From Candidatus Bathyarchaeota archaeon (GTDB lineage: Archaea; Thermoproteota; Bathyarchaeia; Bathyarchaeales; Bathycorpusculaceae): 64,000 nt of DNA. Each line of letters starts with the position of its first letter. Position 1 is the first letter of the stretch. Below the pieces are notes generated by a model. The model was given only the letters and a program-made list of their open reading frames with translations. It did no database searches and had not been told where the DNA came from. The DNA lies in NCBI GenBank assembly GCA_026014485.1, contig JAOZIE010000002.1:233081-297080 (forward strand), written 5' to 3'. Below are positions 34,532-43,309 of the stretch, piece after piece. Both the position numbers and the translations under genes were made by a program.

Positions 34532-36814
34532 ATCAACTACTGGAAAACAGCCACTTTCATTCTCATATTAATGTGTATTTGCAGCATAATGGTTGGTATG
34601 TGGCGCTTTTCGTCAGTTTCTGCTGATCCAGCCTTTTTGGAAGTAACGATTGAGCCTTCAAGGCCTCAGCCAGTGAAGCTGTCTGTTGGGGAGCCCTGTA
34701 TTTTTACTGCCAAAGTTGATGTTCCTGCCCATAATGTTACCTTTTGGAATTGGGGTAAATTTGCCTTTGTTACCCAAACGTTTCCAGATTTCGATACTGG
34801 ACCTCTCATGTACACATGGACTGATTCTGCAGGTAAGATTTTAGGGAACCACCAAACCTTAAATTTTAGTTTTTCCGTTCCATGCAACGGTACCTTTCTT
34901 CATCTAACAGTAGTAGGAAATAAAACTGGTTATGGCGAAGCAATCCCGATGTGGGTAGCTGACCCGTATTCACAGCCATCATACTACTTGACTGGTCAAA
35001 ATGCTCCCTACACAACATTAGTGGAAGCTGACGGAAAAGGGTGGTATCAAGGCGTTAACGGTCTAACAGGCGAAATCAGAGTTGCAAGTATGAACGCTTC
35101 ATTGGTTATTCAGAATGCCGCAACTTTTGGTGGAATTATCCATGTTGGCTCTGGAAATTATCAATGGAGTGGAACAATCAGGTTACTTACTCCAAACACA
35201 ATCTTGACAGGTGCTGGTAATTCGACAACAATTGAAGCACCTATTGGTTCACGGGCAAATCTTGTGAGTGTCGAAGCCTCGGGTTGCCAAGTTACCGATA
35301 TCCACTTTTTAGGGCACCACTGGAGCAGCACAGGGCAGGATGGCTGGATAATCGGTGACGGAACCACAAGATGGGACAGTTGTGCTGCTTGTATTTGGAT
35401 AGGTGCAACACAACCCATATCCGGAGTCAGGGTTGAAAACTGTTATGCCAATAATTACGGGTGGTTCATAAACGCTGCTGGTGCGGGCAATACTGCAACC
35501 CTCTACGATACCTGGATTGTTAATAATTATGTACAGGATATGGGCGATGGGATGATGTTCAATGGAGCTAACAACGATAGACTACACATAGAAGGTAACA
35601 CAATTATAAACACCTACGATGACGCAATCAACGTGAACGGCGCCCCTGGTGGTATACAATTTCCTGATGACTATTTTGGACAGAACATTATAATTTCAGG
35701 CAACACTGTACTTCATAATAATATTAATGGTGGCGGAATAAAAATTGACGCAAACGGTGCAATCCTCAGGAAAATCACTGTTACAAGCAATATCGTTCAA
35801 AATAGCAGCACAGGAATTTACATTCAGAATTGGTGGTCAAGTGACACTGTTCATGTTCCAACTGAGCTTACAGTTTCAAATAATGTTGTATCGGTGCAGA
35901 TGAACCCGGGTCAGACGGGAACCGCTGTGGGTATACGGTATGATAGCAACGGCAATACTCCGCTTGAGGTAAATTCCGAAATCAGCAACAATATCGTGAC
36001 CTCCCCTCGCAATTGGGGAATCAAGTTAAAAGGAATAAGCAACTGCCGTCTTTCTGGTAATATAATCGATGAGTCATCAATTGGTATAAACTTATTTGAC
36101 ACTTGTGCTTTCATCGATATTGATTCTAATACTATTAGTGGCTATAAAAAGGGTTGGTCTACTGGAATTTATGTTTCTAACTCAGCACAAGTCGATATTC
36201 ATAATAATCATATTGAACAAACGGTTTATAATAACTTGGGTATTCAAATTATCAATTCTGACTATGTTACAGTGACGAAAAATGTTATTGATGGCGGTTT
36301 AAGCGATACCCGAATAGTGCCTTTGTTTATGAGTGGTACAAGTGATTTTGCTATCATAACCGATAATGTCTTTAAGGTAAATCGTGAATCAGCATTCTCG
36401 TTTGTTGGGAATCAAACTTATATTAGAGGAAATAGACTGCAGACAACTGATACTCCTCAGGAAACGATTCGGATGAACGATTATTCTGGCACAATGACGG
36501 GTGTTACTGGCGAGAGTTTTACGTATGAGAAACAACTTGGTACTGTTCTGATATCAGTGGCTGCAGAAGGCGTTCAGTCCGCAACCGTTAACTACACATA
36601 TCAATATCCCACTGGCGGTGCCACGAATGGTGGTCCTCCTGTCCCTATTTATTCACTTATTAACCCCACGAACATTGATTTCACGGCAACTCTGACTATT
36701 GATAACATAAGCGCCGCGGGCTTCCGAATAAGCGTAAATGTTGAAAATGCTTCGGTCAATAGCACTGCAAAAGTTGAAGTTGCTTGGGTCACTGAGTTAC
36801 CTGAGAGTTGGTGA
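34532..36814 (+). CDS. Secreted right-handed beta-helix protein, apparent ATC start
   Basis: About 760 residues. A full signal peptide (N-Y-W-K-T-A-T-F-I-L-I-L-M-C-I-C) requires starting near ATC 34532, 10 nt after GGAGG (34517-34521). The first in-frame canonical start, ATG 34571, has no SD and would remove the basic N-region. The mature protein begins about ADPAFLEVTIEPSRPQPVKL with an Ig-like domain (to about 110), then EADGKGWYQGVNGLTGEIRV and the beta-helix: GGIIHVGSGNYQWSGTIRLL, TILTGAGNSTTIEAPIGS, followed by many N-x-I/V-x-N rungs. The C-terminal region (about 690-760) is a separate beta-sandwich. The stop overlaps the start of the next gene as GTGA. Confidence 0.85.
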   Translation: MNYWKTATFILILMCICSIMVGMWRFSSVSADPAFLEVTIEPSRPQPVKLSVGEPCIFTAKVDVPAHNVTFWNWGKFAFVTQTFPDFDTGPLMYTWTDSAGKILGNHQTLNFSFSVPCNGTFLHLTVVGNKTGYGEAIPMWVADPYSQPSYYLTGQNAPYTTLVEADGKGWYQGVNGLTGEIRVASMNASLVIQNAATFGGIIHVGSGNYQWSGTIRLLTPNTILTGAGNSTTIEAPIGSRANLVSVEASGCQVTDIHFLGHHWSSTGQDGWIIGDGTTRWDSCAACIWIGATQPISGVRVENCYANNYGWFINAAGAGNTATLYDTWIVNNYVQDMGDGMMFNGANNDRLHIEGNTIINTYDDAINVNGAPGGIQFPDDYFGQNIIISGNTVLHNNINGGGIKIDANGAILRKITVTSNIVQNSSTGIYIQNWWSSDTVHVPTELTVSNNVVSVQMNPGQTGTAVGIRYDSNGNTPLEVNSEISNNIVTSPRNWGIKLKGISNCRLSGNIIDESSIGINLFDTCAFIDIDSNTISGYKKGWSTGIYVSNSAQVDIHNNHIEQTVYNNLGIQIINSDYVTVTKNVIDGGLSDTRIVPLFMSGTSDFAIITDNVFKVNRESAFSFVGNQTYIRGNRLQTTDTPQETIRMNDYSGTMTGVTGESFTYEKQLGTVLISVAAEGVQSATVNYTYQYPTGGATNGGPPVPIYSLINPTNIDFTATLTIDNISAAGFRISVNVENASVNSTAKVEVAWVTELPESW

Positions 36815-37782
36815 GGTATATCAAACTCAAAGACTGCGTCCTGTTGAAACGAAACAAATGTATCTTGCCCATTGTTTTAACATTCATAGTAGTATTGTCG
36901 GTTTTTCCTCAAGTGACTGCAACAGAAGTTCATATCTCCGATGAACAGTACTTCGTTATGCCTGATTACGGGACATATCTATCCTTCGCTCAGAAATGTA
37001 CCGTGGATGCTTCAAGTTATCGTGCTGGGGGATCAACATGGCATTTTGTCAACTTAACTTTAAATGGCGTAATCTTTAACTTCACTGTACGCACAATCAA
37101 CACAAATATCCAAGTTTCTTCTGTAGATTTTAATGGTTGGTTAAACTTCACGACAAGTGGCGCTGGAACACAATTTGTCGAATCTGCGTATCAACCTTTA
37201 CGCGTCTTGATAGATGGAACAGAACACAATGCGGCTGATGGCTGGTCTTATGAGAACGGTTGGTTAACCTTTTTCGGTGCTCAAACTTCCGTAGCTGTTG
37301 AATACCTATCTTCTTTACCCACGCCCAGTTCGTCCATCTCACAAAGCCCCACACCATATCCTGCCATATCTGCTACACCTACACAAACCCCCATCCTGAC
37401 ACCCTCGCCATCCCCCTCATTAACGCCGAACGTTACCGCAGCCCCAACCCCAACTCCAAGTGATTCCATAGTTGTTACCCCTTCACCATCCACTACAGCA
37501 TCTCCTTCTTCTGTTCCGACATCATCTGTACCCACTCAAACACCTACTCCCGCTCAGACACCGTCATTGACAGGGTCTCCCAGTTCTAGTCATTCCTTTA
37601 GCGCAGAGCCAACTTTTACCGTAACACCCTTTTTTACTGGAAAACAAACTTCTCCTAGCACATCACCGAACGAACCCGATTTCCTTTCGGAAAATTGGGT
37701 TATTCTAACAATTGGGATTTTGGCTTTCATTTCACTAGGTCTTTTAACAGCGATTACGTTACGTTCTAGAAACAAGACATAG
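36811..37782 (+). CDS. Secreted protein with Ser/Thr/Pro stalk and membrane anchor
   Basis: 323 residues from GTG 36811, which overlaps the TGA of the upstream gene (GTGA), so the two are translationally coupled. Signal peptide about 10-33 (CILPIVLTFIVVLSVFPQVT). The N-terminal domain of about 130 residues (HISDEQYFVMPDYGTYLSFA, INTNIQVSSVDFNGWLNFTT) has several sequons. A long Pro/Thr/Ser-rich stalk (about 170-290) with PTPTPS-like repeats follows, then a membrane helix (WVILTIGILAFISLGLLTAI) and SRNK. Probably the wall-anchored partner of the beta-helix exoprotein. Confidence 0.82.
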   Translation: MRYIKLKDCVLLKRNKCILPIVLTFIVVLSVFPQVTATEVHISDEQYFVMPDYGTYLSFAQKCTVDASSYRAGGSTWHFVNLTLNGVIFNFTVRTINTNIQVSSVDFNGWLNFTTSGAGTQFVESAYQPLRVLIDGTEHNAADGWSYENGWLTFFGAQTSVAVEYLSSLPTPSSSISQSPTPYPAISATPTQTPILTPSPSPSLTPNVTAAPTPTPSDSIVVTPSPSTTASPSSVPTSSVPTQTPTPAQTPSLTGSPSSSHSFSAEPTFTVTPFFTGKQTSPSTSPNEPDFLSENWVILTIGILAFISLGLLTAITLRSRNKT

Positions 37783-37877
37783 ATACATCTCAAAGCTTAA
37801 TGAAACAGTTACCGAAAAGATTAAAGCTAAATCGTCTACACTGTAGGCTGAATATACACTCCATGGATGTGTTATCT

Positions 37878-39533
37878 ATGAAGGCACCAACTAGACTTGC
37901 ATTTGTTTTCCTATGTTTGTCACTGTTGATGCTGTGCTTTTTTCCAACAGAACGATTTGTTAGCGCTCAAGGTAGCGGTTCTATTACTTATGACTCAGGC
38001 AGCAACACAATATCCGTAGCGGATTTTTCTGCTTCGAATCCTGCTACTTTTGAAGATTTGTATGTTGCAAGTCAAGCTGGTAACTGGGGTGTTGTTTCAA
38101 AGCCCCGCTCTAACGAGTACACTTTTGCTGCTCATATAATCATAAACGCTGACTCTTACCTAAACGATACCAACACGCAAGTAACCATGGATAGCAGAGT
38201 AATTACGCATAATGCTGATTTTTTTATTTCAGGCGCTGGCTTCCTAACTTTGGGCACTGTTTATAATGCCGCCGTCAAGATGAGCAGTAACGGTTGCAGC
38301 TTTTACGCGGAGTCAACAATCCATTATTTCAACTGGATCTACATGACAGGCGGCTCTTACCTCTACAGTAGTTCCTTTAATGCATCGGGCATTGACCATG
38401 CCATAGTTTATGTAAACACCCTCTGGAACGCCTTTGCTACTGGTCTGGGTTTCAGCGGTTTTCGTCCAGCTAGCAACGCAGACTTCTACAACGTAACCTG
38501 CGTAGGCACTTACTATGGTATCTACCTTTATGCCGATAAAAATGTTGGAAAAGAGGACCAAGTTACTCTTATCGGGAATGTTTATGGAATCAGAAACTGG
38601 GCTAACGGCGATGGCGTAATTTTATCTAACGTTTATGCTAGAAATAACACTTATTTATTCTGTAATCAGGCTGTCACTACCCCGATTAGCCAATATTTGG
38701 TTAATATTGATTCTGATAACTGGAGATTCAGCTGGCAATCAAATGATAACACTGTTTATCGACAATACACCTACGACATAACAGTAACAGATGATACTGG
38801 GCATAGTATTTCAAGAGCTAATCTCACTTTGGTAGATAATTCTGGGCGCAGAGTTTTTTCAACGTTAACGAACAGTACTGGTCAAGTACCTACCCAAGTG
38901 GTTTCACGGGGTTTCTACAATAACACGGGCGGCAACACCTTATACGATTTAGGTCCATTTACCTTAACAGCAACAGCCGCTGGGTACTCCAACTATACTA
39001 CGCAATTAACTTTCACCCGACCTGCTGTTTCGCAAATCACTCTTGTACCAACGGGTCTTCCATCTCCCTCACCCAGAGACTCCGAACCTTACACAAAGGC
39101 TAGGTTCACTTTTTCGCCTTCTAATCCCGCCGTGGACTTTACGGTTACGTTGAATGGTGCATCAAGTGACAGTTCCAGCTTCATTGAAACTTACTTTTGG
39201 AGTTTTGGCGATGGAACCAACGCAACCGACTTGGTAACTGCGACTCATGTATATTCTGCGGCGGGTAACTACACGGTTACCCTCACGGTGACGAGTGCTG
39301 ACGGGACGGATTCATGGTCGCAAGTCATTACCGTAGGTAGTGACGTTCAAGCCACCGTTATGGTTTTTCCGTGGTGGTGGATAGTTGTTGCTGTTCTCCT
39401 CCTTCTGCTGTTATTGTTGCTCTTTTTGTTGTTGCGGCGTCGTCGCGTAGTAGTAATTCAAACTCGAAGAACGGGCAACCCTAAGTGTAGCGGCGAAGGA
39501 AAATGTGATGATTGCGAGTTAAAACCTTGCTGA
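37878..39533 (+). CDS. Surface protein with beta-helix-like part, PKD domain and Cys-rich cytosolic tail
   Basis: 551 residues from ATG 37878; earlier in-frame ATGs (37800, 37863) are possible. Signal peptide MKAPTRLAFVFLCLSLLMLC. The first 280 residues have beta-helix-like features (YAAV, VYNAAVKMSSNGCSFYAEST, YNVTCVGTYYGIYLYADKNV). A carboxypeptidase-regulatory-like domain (YDITVTDDTGHSISRANLTL) follows, then a PKD domain (ETYFWSFGDGTNATDLVTAT, HVYSAAGNYTVTLTV). The membrane helix (WWWIVVAVLLLLLLLLLFLL) is followed by RRRR and a tail ending CSGEGKCDDCELKPC. Four Cys in C-x5-C-x2-C-x4-C on the inner side are unusual for an anchored exoprotein and could bind metal. Confidence 0.82.
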   Translation: MKAPTRLAFVFLCLSLLMLCFFPTERFVSAQGSGSITYDSGSNTISVADFSASNPATFEDLYVASQAGNWGVVSKPRSNEYTFAAHIIINADSYLNDTNTQVTMDSRVITHNADFFISGAGFLTLGTVYNAAVKMSSNGCSFYAESTIHYFNWIYMTGGSYLYSSSFNASGIDHAIVYVNTLWNAFATGLGFSGFRPASNADFYNVTCVGTYYGIYLYADKNVGKEDQVTLIGNVYGIRNWANGDGVILSNVYARNNTYLFCNQAVTTPISQYLVNIDSDNWRFSWQSNDNTVYRQYTYDITVTDDTGHSISRANLTLVDNSGRRVFSTLTNSTGQVPTQVVSRGFYNNTGGNTLYDLGPFTLTATAAGYSNYTTQLTFTRPAVSQITLVPTGLPSPSPRDSEPYTKARFTFSPSNPAVDFTVTLNGASSDSSSFIETYFWSFGDGTNATDLVTATHVYSAAGNYTVTLTVTSADGTDSWSQVITVGSDVQATVMVFPWWWIVVAVLLLLLLLLLFLLLRRRRVVVIQTRRTGNPKCSGEGKCDDCELKPC

Positions 39534-39660
39534 ACAAGCGTCGTATCGCCTTTTCCGTTTTTCTTTGGCGTCGCCATTTTTTGTTATCATAATGGATAAA
39601 GCCTTCCGTGTTTACCTTCTGATAACTTGAAGTATAATTGAACTGTTGGGGAGAGGTCTG

Positions 39661-41241
39661 ATGAGCAAGCCTGCGGAAATAGCTCAAACGTCGACAAAAG
39701 GAGGTTTTCATCTCCTTTGGGGTCTAGTGTTATCGTCAATCATCACTTCTGTGGGCGCCATTTTTATTGCTAGGTTACTGGGTTCAGAACTTTATGGCTT
39801 GTATGTTATTGTTTTGACTGTTCCTAACCTCATTACTTTGTTCAAGGATTGGGGTATCAACTCCGCAATGATTCGGTTCATTGCTCAGTACACAGCTGAA
39901 GGCCGAACCTCCGAGGTTAAAAGCATAATTCTTGCGGGGACAATCTTTGAGATAGGTTCTGGCTTTTTGCTTTCGTTGGGGACCTTTTTTGCTTCAGGTC
40001 TTTTGGCAAGTATTTTTAATCGCCCAGAAATTGCCCCTTTGATTCAGATTGCCTCTTTTTCAATTCTTGCGAGTGCATTGATTACCGCCACTACCGCTGT
40101 CTTCACAGGCTTGGAACGAATGGAGTATAACAGTATTCTGCTTATTTGTCAAGCCATCGTCAGAACCGGAGTTATCATCGGTCTTGTTGTTTTGGGTTTT
40201 GGTACCCTGGGGGCGGTTATTGGTTACTCGGTTTCCTTTGTAGTCGGGGGACTTGTAGGCGTTTTATTTGTATGGCATCTGTACAAGAAACTGCCTAAAA
40301 TCCAAGCGCCTAGCTTACAAATACGCGCTTATACGAAAGAGATGCTCAAGTACGGGCTACCTCTTTCTCTTTCCACTATATTGTCTGGTGTTCAAACTCA
40401 ATTTTTCGCTTTTTTGCTGCCGATTTACTATGTCACCGATAACACTGCTATTGGCAACTACGGAATTGCCATAAACTTTGTTGTCTTGATAAGCTTTTTT
40501 GCTACACCAATAACGACCATGCTTTTTCCAGCATTTTCAAAACTTGATTACCGAAAAGAGCCAATGGCACTAAAGAAGGTCTTCCATTATTCAGTTAAGT
40601 ACTCTGCCCTCTTAGTAGTACCTGTTACTGCGATTGTGATTTGTCTATCACAACCTGCTGTTTCGACTTTGTTTGGCTTAACATATACGTTGGCGCCCTT
40701 GTTCTTGTCTTTGCTTGCCATTAACTATCTCTTTGCTGCTTTTGGAAACTTGAGCGTGAGTAATCTCATCAATGGTCAGGGTCAAACCACGTTTAATTTG
40801 TACATGGAAATTTTAACAATGTCCATAGGCATCCCCATGGGTTTGCTGTTGATTTTGAATTTTGGTGTTTTAGGGTTAATAGTGACGACTCTTACTGCGG
40901 GGTGGCCCAGTTTCATAATTTCTTTAATTTGGATAAAGAAGCGTTACGGCGTGGGTGTTGAATGGGTTTCTTCCTCGAAGATTTTCTTTTCTTCCGCTTT
41001 AGCGGCGGCATTAACCTATGTGCTTGTTGTTGAATCAAGTTTTGCTGACTGGATTGAACTGATACTCGGTTTGGTTTTCTTCGTGGTGGTTTTTGTATTG
41101 ATGGCTGTATTTACTCATACCATTGACAGGTCAGACTTAGATAATCTTCGGGATATGACTAGTACGCTGGGTCCGCTGCGAAAGATAATAGCCTTTTTCT
41201 TGGCTCTTATTGGAAAGCTTATGGATCTTGCTCGGATTTAA
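39661..41241 (+). CDS. Polysaccharide/lipid-linked oligosaccharide flippase (Wzx/MVF superfamily)
   Basis: 526 residues from ATG 39661, with GAGAGGT upstream. About 14 membrane helices (LLWGLVLSSIITSVGAIFIA, LYGLYVIVLTVPNLITLF, VIGYSVSFVVGGLVGVLF and others) and the family motif FIARLLGSELYGLYVI, with ARLLG-x-x-x-YG typical of the Polysacc_synt family. It moves polyprenyl-linked sugar units across the membrane in capsule and glycoprotein pathways. The position at the end of the glycan locus fits that role. No associated Wzy-like polymerase was recognised, though the GT-C candidate at 23534 could substitute. Confidence 0.9.
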   Translation: MSKPAEIAQTSTKGGFHLLWGLVLSSIITSVGAIFIARLLGSELYGLYVIVLTVPNLITLFKDWGINSAMIRFIAQYTAEGRTSEVKSIILAGTIFEIGSGFLLSLGTFFASGLLASIFNRPEIAPLIQIASFSILASALITATTAVFTGLERMEYNSILLICQAIVRTGVIIGLVVLGFGTLGAVIGYSVSFVVGGLVGVLFVWHLYKKLPKIQAPSLQIRAYTKEMLKYGLPLSLSTILSGVQTQFFAFLLPIYYVTDNTAIGNYGIAINFVVLISFFATPITTMLFPAFSKLDYRKEPMALKKVFHYSVKYSALLVVPVTAIVICLSQPAVSTLFGLTYTLAPLFLSLLAINYLFAAFGNLSVSNLINGQGQTTFNLYMEILTMSIGIPMGLLLILNFGVLGLIVTTLTAGWPSFIISLIWIKKRYGVGVEWVSSSKIFFSSALAAALTYVLVVESSFADWIELILGLVFFVVVFVLMAVFTHTIDRSDLDNLRDMTSTLGPLRKIIAFFLALIGKLMDLARI

Positions 41242-41393
41242 ACTGCTTTTGCGGCTTAGTTTGAATATTATTCTATTCTGAGTTTATTCTCATGAAGGAT
41301 ACTTTTGGGTAAATAGGCATGAATGGATAAGTTAAAATGGGTTTACTCGTAAAGTTCAGAATCAAGCACTAGACAATCATGGAGAAACATTTG

Positions 41394-42272
41394 ATGAAGA
41401 TAATTCTTGGTCCCGCAAGCAAGGCGCTCGGCGAAAGGATTTCGGAGCTAACCGGTTACTCAAAGATTCCTGTAGCCAGCAGAATTTTCCCTGACGGCGA
41501 AAGCTACGTGCGGCTGGAAGGCAGCGTAGAGGCTGAGGACGTGGCGATTGTTCAGACTACTTGTCCCCCACAGGATGCGCGGTTGATGCAGTTGGCTTTC
41601 ATGGTTGCTGCGGCGAAGCGTAATGGCGCCAAAAAAGCTCTCGCTGTGGTGCCTTACCTTGGATATGCAAGGCAAGACAAGGTTTTTCTTTCGGGTGAAA
41701 ACGTGAGTGTCGAAACCGTTGCTGTGATGCTTGAAGCTGCAGGGATAGACCAGCTTGTTGTGGTTAACGTTCACTCGGAGGCAGCGTTGGAACGTTTTCC
41801 TTTTCCTGCAAAAAGTGTTTCTGCTATTCCGATGTTAGCGGAGTATTTTGTCCAGAAAGGTGTTAAGGGTGCGTTTGCGCTTTCTCCTGATAAAGGTGCC
41901 ATGAATATATCATTGCAAGCGCAGAAGGTTTTAGGCGGCGGTGTTGGGCATTTGGAGAAGCAACGTGACCGATACACGGGGCAGACCACTCAGTCCGCTT
42001 CTCATCTTGATGTACAAGGTAAATCGGTCATAATTTTTGATGACATAATAAGCACTGGCGGAACAATTGTGGGCGCAGCTAAAATCCTGCGTGACCAAGG
42101 TGCAACGCATGTTTACACGGCTTGTGTGCACGGTTTATTCATAGGCGACGCTGAAAAACGCATCTTAGATGCAGGTGTGGAGGAAATCGTAACCACAGAC
42201 AGCGTTCCAAGTCACCTAAGCAAGGTTTCGCTGGCTCCGCTCATAAGCCAAGAACTCAAGGCGCAAACATAG
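41394..42272 (+). CDS. prs: Ribose-phosphate pyrophosphokinase
   Basis: 292 residues. ATG 41394 gives MKIILGPASKALGERISELT, the normal beginning of the short archaeal PRPP synthetases; ATG 41379 adds five residues. Motifs: RIFPDGESYVRLEGSV, TTCPPQDARLMQLAFMVAAA, LGYARQDKVFLSGENVS and VVNVHSEAALERF at the ATP and ribose-5-phosphate sites; VIIFDDIISTGGTIVGAAKI is the PRPP-binding loop. It makes PRPP from ribose-5-phosphate and ATP, feeding nucleotide, His and Trp synthesis and the pyrE gene at 55481. The next gene's GTG overlaps the last base of the stop (TAGTG), so they are coupled. Confidence 0.95.
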   Translation: MKIILGPASKALGERISELTGYSKIPVASRIFPDGESYVRLEGSVEAEDVAIVQTTCPPQDARLMQLAFMVAAAKRNGAKKALAVVPYLGYARQDKVFLSGENVSVETVAVMLEAAGIDQLVVVNVHSEAALERFPFPAKSVSAIPMLAEYFVQKGVKGAFALSPDKGAMNISLQAQKVLGGGVGHLEKQRDRYTGQTTQSASHLDVQGKSVIIFDDIISTGGTIVGAAKILRDQGATHVYTACVHGLFIGDAEKRILDAGVEEIVTTDSVPSHLSKVSLAPLISQELKAQT

Positions 42273-43309
42273 TGGCTAACCTATTTTTTTTAGTCAGCGG
42301 AGAATTCGAGTCTCTTTCTTTTTCCGAGTTAAAAGCAATCTTAGCGGCTGAAGGTTTCACCTACGCGGTCACGGAGTTTCTGGATCAAACAGTGAGGCTT
42401 CAGGCTGATGCCCAAAGCGTGCGGGAAGTTTTGCGTCGAAGTGGCTACACCCGAGTTTGCGCTCAAGAACTGTTTGTCTGTGAAGCAAATGACGAAGCCA
42501 TCGTCAAAGCTGCAAGCGGTGCTGATTTTGAGGCGGTTCTATGTGATGGGGAAACGTTTGAGGTTAGAATTCGCCGAATCAAGGAGTACGCTACCAAAGA
42601 AGCAACCATGAAGTATGAGCGTTTATTGGGAAAGCTGATTCTTCAGAACGCGCCAAAAGCAAAAGTTGACCTTAAAAAGCCCCAGAAAACCTTTTTTGGA
42701 GTTCTTACAAATGGCAAGCTGCTTTTCGGTGTAAAAATGGGTGAAGTTGTTCCTAAACCTTTTGTTGAGCGTAGGGCAAGAAAAAAACCGTTTTTCCATC
42801 CTTCTGCCATGAATGCTAAACTTGCGCGCTGCATGGTTAACCTTGCGCACGCCCAGTCTGGCTCATACGTTTTGGATCCGTTTAGCGGTACAGGAAGCAC
42901 CCTGATTGAAGCATCGCTAATCGGTTGCAAGGCAGTGGGGATAGATGTTCAGCGACACATGGCGAAAGGTACCCTCAAAAACATACGTCACTTCGGCTTA
43001 GAACCTGAAGGTGTAATCGCGGCTGACTCCCGCAAACTTCCCCTTTCACGTGTTGACTGTGTTGTAACTGACCCGCCGTACGGGAGGTCTTCAACAACTA
43101 TGAAGAGCAGCACCAAAGCCATCGTAGAAGGCATATTTTCTTCGGTGTACCCGTTTTTGGGCAGGGGACAACGGATTTGTATCGCCTCGCCCAAGACATT
43201 GAACGTCAAGCGGATAGGCGAGCAATACGGATATAGGCATCTGGAGTCGCATTTTGCATATGTGCATAGGTCGCTGACGCGTGAAGTTGCAGTCTTTGAG
43301 AAGGTGTAG
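42272..43309 (+). CDS. THUMP-containing tRNA N2-guanosine methyltransferase (Trm11/TrmG10 type)
   Basis: 345 residues from GTG 42272, overlapping prs by one base. The N-terminal region (FFLVSGEFESLSFSELKAIL, TFEVRIRRIKEY) resembles the ferredoxin-like plus THUMP part that grips tRNA. The C-terminal methyltransferase has YVLDPFSGTGSTLIEASLIG (SAM motif I), GIDVQRHMAKGTLKNIRH and TDPPYGRSSTT, the N6/N2-amine DPPY motif. RARKKPFFHPSAMNAKLARC is the linker helix of Trm11-type enzymes. Expected product: N2-methylguanosine at G10 of tRNA. It precedes RNase Z, another tRNA-processing gene; the two probably share an mRNA. Confidence 0.85.
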   Translation: MANLFFLVSGEFESLSFSELKAILAAEGFTYAVTEFLDQTVRLQADAQSVREVLRRSGYTRVCAQELFVCEANDEAIVKAASGADFEAVLCDGETFEVRIRRIKEYATKEATMKYERLLGKLILQNAPKAKVDLKKPQKTFFGVLTNGKLLFGVKMGEVVPKPFVERRARKKPFFHPSAMNAKLARCMVNLAHAQSGSYVLDPFSGTGSTLIEASLIGCKAVGIDVQRHMAKGTLKNIRHFGLEPEGVIAADSRKLPLSRVDCVVTDPPYGRSSTTMKSSTKAIVEGIFSSVYPFLGRGQRICIASPKTLNVKRIGEQYGYRHLESHFAYVHRSLTREVAVFEKV

